From positions 1-20,540 of the forward strand of contig CAZXOP010000026.1 in NCBI GenBank assembly GCA_964642235.1: a stretch of 20,540 nucleotides of DNA. Reading direction: 5' to 3'. The notes under the pieces are model-generated. The model worked only from the letters and a program-made list of their open reading frames with translations, did not search any database and had not been told where the DNA came from. The number at the start of each line of letters is the position of its first letter. Position 1 is the first letter of the stretch. The translations under genes and the position numbers were made by a program. Shown in pieces: positions 15,925 to 20,540 of the stretch. This stretch comes from CAYSND01 sp964642235. GTDB lineage: Bacteria > Bacteroidota > Bacteroidia > Bacteroidales > UBA932.

Positions 15925-15935
15925 ACCACCTCCTT
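15925..15935 (-). promoter_or_regulatory. Strong Shine-Dalgarno of rpsU
   Basis: Minus-strand AAAGGAGGTGG about 8 bases before the rpsU ATG, close to the full complement of the 16S rRNA 3' end. Other genes in the window mostly have only A/T-rich leaders. Confidence 0.8.
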
Positions 15936-15948
15936 TTTATTAAGGGTG

Positions 15949-15978
15949 CAAAGGTAAATAATATTCTTAAAACTGCAA
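15949..15978 (-). promoter_or_regulatory. Promoter of rpsU
   Basis: Minus-strand TTG (15978-15976), 19-base spacer, TACCTTTG (15956-15949): an exact match to the Bacteroidota consensus and the best promoter in the window. Confidence 0.8.
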
Positions 15979-15997
15979 CAATTACAACTATTTTTTT

Positions 15998-16014
15998 TAA
16001 ATTTGCAGAGGAGG
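15998..16014 (+). promoter_or_regulatory. xerC -7 box overlapping region and Shine-Dalgarno
   Basis: TAAATTTG (15998-16005) matches the -7 consensus, though no TTG is found at the -33 distance. AGAGGAGG (16007-16014) follows, 5 bases before the ATG at 16020. The SD fixes the start codon. Transcription from this -7 box would begin in or near the SD, so a further promoter upstream is possible. Confidence 0.55.
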
Positions 16015-16019
16015 TTTTT

Positions 16020-16979
16020 ATGCTGTTAGACGAATTTCTCACATATATTAAAGTTCAGAGAAGATATTCCCCACGAACATACTCTTTATATAGGGAGGCC
16101 ATTACCGAGTTCTATACCTACATGTATCCTGAGAAGGGGATAGAGCAGCCTCTCCTTTTAACTGACGATGAGGCTCTTGATGTGCTTACTTCGACTAATC
16201 TAAGAGGTTTTATCGCCTTAGGACTTGAAAGTGGACTTAACTCGAGGACACTTAATCTTAAACTCTCCGCTTTAAGCAGCTATTGTAATTATTTGGTAAA
16301 ACTCTCCATGCTCCCTTCAAATCCTGTGAGGAAAGTTTACCGCCCTAAGGAGTCAAAGAAAATTCCTCAATTTTATACCGAAGGTGCTTTGACCAAATAT
16401 CTTCAAGGAGGGGGTGTTCAGAACGAGGAGGATTCCGATGCAGATAAGTTCCATTGTTATAGAAACAGAATGATTATCTTGATTTTATATGCTACCGGCA
16501 TGCGAAGGAGTGAACTCGTTTCCCTGAAGGAGGGGGACTTTGACTCTTCAAGAAGGGTATTCAGGATAATCGGAAAAGGAGATAAACCGAGAGAAATTCC
16601 TATTACAATTTCTGTATGTAAAGAAATTTCCTTATATTTGGAGAGAATTAAAAAGGAGTTTCCAAACCGAGGTAATGGCAACTTTTTTGTAACAGATGAA
16701 GGGAAGCCAATCTATCCACAGTTCGTTAACAATATTGTAAAAGAGGAGTTATCGGGTGTTGAGGGGTTTTCCGGCAGGAAATCTCCACATGTTCTTAGAC
16801 ATTCCCTTGCAACCCATCTCCTTAATAACGGTGCAGATCTTAATTGTATAAAAGAGATTTTAGGGCACTCTTCACTTGCGGCAACGCAAGTCTATACCCA
16901 TAACTCTTTTGAGCAATTGAAAAAAACATATTTAACCGCTCATCCACGAGCAAAAAATGGAGGTAAAAATGGAAATTAG
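16020..16979 (+). CDS. xerC: Tyrosine recombinase XerC/XerD-type
   Basis: Site-specific recombinase of 319 residues that resolves chromosome dimers. The N-terminal SAM-like DNA-binding half starts LLDEFLTYIKVQRRYSPRT. All catalytic residues are visible: R162 (ATGMRRSEL), K186 (IGKGDK), H257 and R260 (PHVLRHS), H283 (LGHSS) and the nucleophile Y292 (VYTH). The C-terminal YTHNSFEQLKKTYLTAHPRA is the housekeeping Xer signature, so this is not an integrative element. The frame extends upstream to 15903, but that part overlaps rpsU on the other strand; the SD-preceded ATG at 16020 is used. The 3' end overlaps hpf by 11 bases. XerC and XerD cannot be told apart with certainty from sequence alone. 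Confidence 0.92.
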   Translation: MLLDEFLTYIKVQRRYSPRTYSLYREAITEFYTYMYPEKGIEQPLLLTDDEALDVLTSTNLRGFIALGLESGLNSRTLNLKLSALSSYCNYLVKLSMLPSNPVRKVYRPKESKKIPQFYTEGALTKYLQGGGVQNEEDSDADKFHCYRNRMIILILYATGMRRSELVSLKEGDFDSSRRVFRIIGKGDKPREIPITISVCKEISLYLERIKKEFPNRGNGNFFVTDEGKPIYPQFVNNIVKEELSGVEGFSGRKSPHVLRHSLATHLLNNGADLNCIKEILGHSSLAATQVYTHNSFEQLKKTYLTAHPRAKNGGKNGN

Positions 16980-17259
16980 AGTTCAATCAATCAAGTTTGA
17001 TGCAGATCGCAAACTTCTAGATTTCATCGACAAGAAGTTAAGTAAATTGTCTAAATTTTTTGACAACATCATTAGAGTCGATGTTACCCTCTCAGTAGAA
17101 CCAGATCATCGTAAGACAGTTAAGGTGAGGCTGGCTATTCCGGGTGATGATTTGATTGTCGAGCGTAACGGCAATACTTTTGAGGACGCAGTAAATGATT
17201 GCGCAGATATTCTGAAAGATATGTTGATTAAAACAAAACAAAAGAGGTTCGCCAAATAA
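16969..17259 (+). CDS. hpf: Ribosome hibernation-promoting factor, short form
   Basis: HPF/RaiA (YfiA) family protein that binds the 30S decoding centre and silences ribosomes when growth slows. The sequence MEIRVQSIKFDADRKLLDF and the following basic helix (IDKKLSKLSKFF) are typical, as is the late acidic-basic helix (FEDAVNDCADILKDMLIKTK). At 96 residues it lacks the C-terminal dimerisation domain of long HPF. An ATG four codons upstream (16957) would give MEVKMEIR; I chose 16969 because GGAGG sits 5 bases before it and the protein then aligns with the family start. The gene overlaps the xerC end, so they are one operon. An intrinsic terminator follows. Confidence 0.92.
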   Translation: MEIRVQSIKFDADRKLLDFIDKKLSKLSKFFDNIIRVDVTLSVEPDHRKTVKVRLAIPGDDLIVERNGNTFEDAVNDCADILKDMLIKTKQKRFAK

Positions 17260-17296
17260 CGAACCCGTCATATTACATATTCTAATAACAATGATG

Positions 17297-17320
17297 GCTG
17301 CTCGAAAGGGCAGCTTTTTT
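17297..17320 (+). terminator. Intrinsic terminator of xerC-hpf
   Basis: Seven-base stem with one G-T pair (GCTGCTC/GGGCAGC) closed by a GAAA tetraloop and followed by six Ts, 37 bases after the hpf stop. Confidence 0.92.
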
Positions 17321-17373
17321 AATTTGCGGCTTACTTTTTGATAAATCGTATGTTAAATATTAATACATCGATT

Positions 17374-18090
17374 ATGAAAAGGATTATTTTTAACACAGGT
17401 TTAGCTTTGGCACTCCTCTTTGGGGTGACCTCAAATGTTTTCGGGCAGACAAAGAATTTTATTGATCAACCTTATATAGAGGTGAACGGGTATGCTGATA
17501 CATTGGTTACACCGAATGAAATTTATATTCAAATAGTTATTGCAGAGGCGGATAGTAAGGGGAAGGTCTCTGTAGAAGAGCAAGAGGGGAAGATGATTAC
17601 AGCATTAAAGTCATTGAATATAAATACTGATATGGATTTGAAATTGAGTGATATGCTTAGTAACTATAAGTTTTATCTTTTGAAGTCAAAAGATGTTATG
17701 AAGACTAAGGAGTATGTTCTAAAAGTTTCAGATGCAAAGATGGCGAGCCGTGTTTTGCTTAAACTTGAAAACATAGGAATCTCGAACACCTCCATTCAGA
17801 GAGTAGACCACTCTCAACGTGAATCCATTCTGAATGAGTGCCGTACAAAAGCAGTTAAAAATGCATATAGTAAAGCAGTGGCATTAACCAAACCGCTATC
17901 ACAAGAGGTAGGACGTGCACTATATATCTCAGACAATAACTCCGGGTATGATTATCGTTTACAGAATGCCTCTTATGGGTTAATGATGAGTCGTAAATCA
18001 ATGTCAGAGTCTGATTATGTGGCTCCTAATATTGATTTTGAAAAGATTAGAATAACCTCCGCTGTGGATGTTAAATTTATCCTTAAATAG
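17374..18090 (+). CDS. Secreted SIMPL (DUF541/YggE-like) domain protein
   Basis: Exported protein of the SIMPL family, whose E. coli member YggE is linked to oxidative stress; the biochemical role is unknown. A signal peptide follows the ATG at 17374 (MKRIIFNTGLALALLFGV, cleavage near FGQ). The family opening is YIEVNGYADTLVTPNEIYIQI broken near residues 34-54. The later AKMASRVLLKLENIGI and RTKAVKNAYSKAVALTKPL match its helical half. Upstream in-frame starts (TTG 17338, ATG 17350) would place extra residues before the signal peptide and are less likely. It is preceded by the hpf terminator, so it probably has its own promoter, which I could not identify well. It converges on lplA with one base between the stops. 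Confidence 0.82.
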   Translation: MKRIIFNTGLALALLFGVTSNVFGQTKNFIDQPYIEVNGYADTLVTPNEIYIQIVIAEADSKGKVSVEEQEGKMITALKSLNINTDMDLKLSDMLSNYKFYLLKSKDVMKTKEYVLKVSDAKMASRVLLKLENIGISNTSIQRVDHSQRESILNECRTKAVKNAYSKAVALTKPLSQEVGRALYISDNNSGYDYRLQNASYGLMMSRKSMSESDYVAPNIDFEKIRITSAVDVKFILK

Positions 18091-18091
18091 A

Positions 18092-19087
18092 TTAATTGCA
18101 GAGCATCATCGTAAAAGAGGCCGGCTCCACATCGCCTATATAGTCTGAAAGCAGGTTAGGGAGGTGGTAAAGTACAGAAAAAACATCATCGTGTCTATGA
18201 GGAGTCCCCACAAGAGCACTCTCTAACTCCTCTATAGGACGGAGAAAGAAGAAGTCCCCCATTATACGGCAGTTTGTGATACTCCCTTTTTCAATATCTA
18301 AATAGACTTCTATAAATCCGCTTGGGAATTTAGCACTATTGTAGAAACGATATTTAGGTGATTCCCCGTAATTCCATGCTCTGGTAGAGTATTTGTTATC
18401 GCAAAGAGAGGTGATGATAGAGTTATCCTCCTCCGAATACTCTGCAAGTGATACATTATCGCTATTAGAAATTACAAAATCTTTAATGTACGCCATAAAG
18501 TCGGTTACGCTAATCTGCTGGTTCAGATGCTCGGAGATATTGGTAACTCTCGAAACATTTGATTTCACGCTTTTACCCATAAACTTTTCCGGACGAGTAT
18601 TAAGAGCCTCAGATAAGTTAGTCATAGAAGATGAGAAAAGGAGTGTTCCATGCTGAAGCACCCTCTCCTTGTAAACACAAATAGCGTTTCCTGAGAACTT
18701 TTTTCCATCTATCAGCAAATCGTTTCTCCCCTCAAGATAGGCATTTACTCCGAGGTTTTTAAGAGCCTGGATGATAGGGCTTGTAAACCTCCTGAACATC
18801 TGTGCTGTATCCTCTCCGGCAATACGTGTATCTATGAAAGTGAAATTAATATTTCCAAGGTCATGAAAAACCGCACCTCCTCCTGTCAGTCTCCTTACCA
18901 CGGGGATCTGATTTTTGAGTATGAACTCGTTATTTATTTCAGCAAGTGTATTTTGATTTCTCCCAACAATCACTGAGGGAGAGTTTCTCCAGAGCCTGAA
19001 AACCGGTTCATTAATCTCTTTAAATAGGTACTCCTCGGCTGCAAGATTAAAATAAGGATTAGTAGTTTTATCTATGTAACAGAGCAT
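18092..19087 (-). CDS. lplA: Lipoate--protein ligase
   Basis: Attaches free lipoate through lipoyl-AMP to the lipoyl domains of 2-oxoacid dehydrogenases and the glycine cleavage H protein. Motifs: GRNQN (42-46), the lipoate-binding loop RRLTGGGAVFHD (65-76), and catalytic K130 in DGKKFSGNA. At 331 residues it includes the C-terminal accessory domain, as in E. coli LplA (338), so it should do both activation and transfer. Its ATG lies 16 bases inside the end of the PAP2 gene in another frame, placing it last in the adk-obgE-PAP2-lplA operon. The region beyond its stop has no recognisable terminator. Confidence 0.94.
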   Translation of the reverse strand: MLCYIDKTTNPYFNLAAEEYLFKEINEPVFRLWRNSPSVIVGRNQNTLAEINNEFILKNQIPVVRRLTGGGAVFHDLGNINFTFIDTRIAGEDTAQMFRRFTSPIIQALKNLGVNAYLEGRNDLLIDGKKFSGNAICVYKERVLQHGTLLFSSSMTNLSEALNTRPEKFMGKSVKSNVSRVTNISEHLNQQISVTDFMAYIKDFVISNSDNVSLAEYSEEDNSIITSLCDNKYSTRAWNYGESPKYRFYNSAKFPSGFIEVYLDIEKGSITNCRIMGDFFFLRPIEELESALVGTPHRHDDVFSVLYHLPNLLSDYIGDVEPASFTMMLCN

Positions 19088-19476
19088 TTTTTATAACTTT
19101 TCTTTTCAATAAATTTAATAAGATATTTCCAAATATTATATATAAAAACGGCAATTAATATACCTGCCAAAGCACCACAAATAACATCGAGCGGGTAATG
19201 TCTTGCAAGATAAATCCTACTATAACTCATCACTGATGCCCAGGTAATAATAGAGATACTCCACCACCTCTTNNNNNNNNNNNNNNNNNNNNNNNNNNNN
19301 NNNNNNNNNNNNNNNNNNNNNNNNNNNNNNNNNNNNNNNNNNNNNNNNNNNNNNNNNNNNNNNNNNNNNNNNATAGGGATATTAGAGAAAAAAATCATAA
19401 TCCAATCGAGAAAAGGGGAGTGAGCTCCATTGATTGCAACTAAAATATCTCTATCTAAACCGAGTAAACCTTCCAT
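19072..19476 (-). CDS. PAP2-family phosphatase, interrupted by assembly gap
   Basis: Membrane phosphatase of the type-2 phosphatidic acid phosphatase superfamily (such as undecaprenyl- or phosphatidylglycerol-phosphate phosphatases). The third family motif SRIYLARHYPLD (SR-x5-H-x3-D) is clear, followed by a C-terminal helix. The N-terminal NGAHSPFLDWIMIFFS is also typical. Motifs one and two (KxxxxxxRP and PSGH) are absent, because 100 N sit where they belong. The true start is the ATG at 19476, which overlaps the obgE stop as TAATG; the longer frame would need a TTG. The overlap implies coupled translation. The substrate is unknown. Confidence 0.8.
   Translation of the reverse strand: MEGLLGLDRDILVAINGAHSPFLDWIMIFFSNIPXXXXXXXXXXXXXXXXXXXXXXXXXXXXXXXXXXKRWWSISIITWASVMSYSRIYLARHYPLDVICGALAGILIAVFIYNIWKYLIKFIEKKSYKKCSVT
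19273..19372. other. Assembly gap (100 N)
   Basis: Exactly 100 undetermined bases, the usual placeholder for a scaffold gap of unknown size. It falls inside the PAP2 gene, so the real missing length is probably not 100. Confidence 0.97.
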
Positions 19477-20465
19477 TAATTCAATTTTTTCCAAAGTAAA
19501 TCTTTAAGAGCCTGTATCCCATCTAATGTAATAGATGAGATAAAAATTGTAGGAATGGTTCTTGGAAGATGTTTCTTAACCTCTTGTCTTAGTTCCTCGT
19601 CAAGCATGTCAGACTTAGAAATTGCAAGTACTCTCTCTTTATCAAGTAGTTCAGGGTTGTATTTTTTTAATTCCCTAAGAAGGATTTTATACTCCTTTAG
19701 AATATCTTTCGAATCTGCGGGGACCAAGAAGAGGAGCATGGAATTTCGTTCAATATGCCTTAAAAACCTAAGTCCCAATCCTCTCCCTTCGTGGGCACCC
19801 TCTATGATTCCGGGGATATCCGCCATTACAAAGGAGTGTCCTTCACGATGATTTACAATACCTAAGTTAGGTTCGAGGGTGGTAAATGGGTAGTCTGCAA
19901 TCTTTGGACGTGCTGCTGAAACAACAGAGAGCAATGTCGATTTCCCTGCATTAGGGAACCCTACAAGTCCTACATCTGCAAGTAGTTTTAGTTCCAATAT
20001 AAACCACCCCTCCTCTCCGGGTTCCCCCGGTTGTGAATAGCGTGGAGTTTGGTTTGTGGAGGTCTTAAAATTAGCATTCCCAAGACCACCGCGTCCCCCT
20101 TTGACCAAGATCTTCTCTTCGCCTGCTTCCACTATTTCACATATAACCTCTTCTGTCTCTGCATGCTTTGCAATAGTCCCAAGGGGAACATCGAGAATAA
20201 CATCTTTACCATCTGCACCTGTGCGGAGGCATCCGCTCCCTGCCACACCGTGCTCTGCTTTAATATGTTTGCGATATTTAAGGTGTATCAGAGTCCAATA
20301 TTGTGGGTTCCCACGAAGAATAATATGTCCACCTCTCCCCCCATCACCACCGTCAGGTCCCCCTTTAGGGACAAACTTTTCGCGGTGTAGGTGCATTGAA
20401 CCTTTCCCCCCATTGCCGGAGGCGAGGAAGAGTTTAACATAATCTATAAAATTGGAACCACTCAT
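19476..20465 (-). CDS. obgE: Obg-family GTPase
   Basis: Ribosome-associated GTPase involved in 50S assembly and stress control. The N-terminal Obg fold is glycine-rich (GNGGKGSMHLHREKF, PKGGPDGGDGGRGG, near residues 18-46). The G domain has G1 GFPNAGKS (169-176), a switch with YPFTTLEPN, G3 DIPG (216-219), G4 SKSD (283-286) in place of the standard NKxD, and G5-like SSITLDG (310-316). At 329 residues it ends with the G domain and lacks the C-terminal extension of E. coli or Bacillus Obg. It follows adk by 17 bases, and its stop overlaps the PAP2 start. Confidence 0.95.
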   Translation of the reverse strand: MSGSNFIDYVKLFLASGNGGKGSMHLHREKFVPKGGPDGGDGGRGGHIILRGNPQYWTLIHLKYRKHIKAEHGVAGSGCLRTGADGKDVILDVPLGTIAKHAETEEVICEIVEAGEEKILVKGGRGGLGNANFKTSTNQTPRYSQPGEPGEEGWFILELKLLADVGLVGFPNAGKSTLLSVVSAARPKIADYPFTTLEPNLGIVNHREGHSFVMADIPGIIEGAHEGRGLGLRFLRHIERNSMLLFLVPADSKDILKEYKILLRELKKYNPELLDKERVLAISKSDMLDEELRQEVKKHLPRTIPTIFISSITLDGIQALKDLLWKKLN

Positions 20466-20482
20466 ACTACTAAAGCTGCAAC

Positions 20483-20540
20483 TTATTCGAAAATCTCCTC
20501 TATGGTGCCGTTACCATCTATTTCGTTATACTTTCCTCTC
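20483..20540 (-). CDS. adk: Adenylate kinase, C-terminal end (partial)
   Basis: The last 18 codons of a minus-strand gene entering from the right edge, reading RGKYNEIDGNGTIEEIFE followed by TAA. This resembles the tail of bacterial adenylate kinases (GKY/F...IDG.GSIEEIF). Adjacency of adk and obgE is common in Bacteroidales. The call rests on a short segment plus this context. Confidence 0.65.
   Translation of the reverse strand, partial: RGKYNEIDGNGTIEEIFE

Noticed and set aside
15903..16019. N-terminal extension of the recombinase frame by 39 residues
   Set aside because: It crosses the rpsU promoter and overlaps the rpsU coding region on the other strand. The SD-preceded ATG at 16020 gives the normal family length.
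15964..16979. Possible mobile element because of a tyrosine recombinase
   Set aside because: The C-terminal signature is that of housekeeping XerC/XerD, with ribosomal and hibernation genes beside it and no attachment sites or cargo.
20049..20442. Plus-strand open frames opposite obgE
   Set aside because: They mirror the glycine-rich Obg domain (proline-rich reading in one frame) and show no gene-like features.

Overview
The window looks like chromosomal housekeeping DNA from a member of Bacteroidota, most likely Bacteroidales. The signs are: AT-rich DNA; promoters of the TTG-N(19-23)-TAnnTTTG type; almost no Shine-Dalgarno sequences except on a few genes; a two-subunit methylmalonyl-CoA mutase; a ~670-residue urocanate hydratase; a bS21-XerC-HPF block; and a PNGase F-like secreted enzyme. 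A run of exactly 100 N (19273-19372) shows a scaffolded draft or metagenome-derived assembly. I saw no tRNA or rRNA gene, CRISPR array, insertion sequence or phage gene.

Layout, left to right. (1) + strand, 1-2927: the 3' part of an ABC-2 type permease, then two secreted proteins that together equal a split 5'-nucleotidase, with the C-terminal domain gene first and the metallophosphatase domain gene second. (2) - strand, 7032-2957: parE, then a PlsC-like acyltransferase overlapping it by ATGA, then a long-chain acyl-CoA synthetase. (3) - strand, 11208-7202: mutA-mutB with a clear promoter upstream and a clear terminator downstream. (4) A small Spy/CpxP-like exported protein (+) converging on msrA (-). 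(5) A PNGase F-like peptide:N-glycosidase (+) converging on hutU (-). (6) rpsU (-) diverging from xerC-hpf (+). (7) A SIMPL/YggE-like protein (+) converging on an adk-obgE-PAP2-lplA operon (-) whose last three genes overlap; PAP2 is interrupted by the assembly gap and adk runs off the right edge.

The genes are mostly independent units: succinate/propionate metabolism (mutAB), histidine catabolism (hutU), lipid activation and acylation, oxidative repair (msrA), lipoylation (lplA), and translation and ribosome functions (rpsU, hpf, obgE). Several starts differ from the longest reading frame: hutU, xerC, hpf, the SIMPL gene and PAP2 are all called shorter, using ATG position, Shine-Dalgarno sequences, promoter position or overlap.

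I found no convincing undescribed system. The best second looks are: the strong Shine-Dalgarno sequences concentrated on rpsU, xerC and hpf in an otherwise SD-poor window; the active-site variation in the PNGase F homologue; an altered GMYIG motif in ParE; and two operator-like palindromes, one just downstream of the parE promoter and one upstream of the Spy-like gene.
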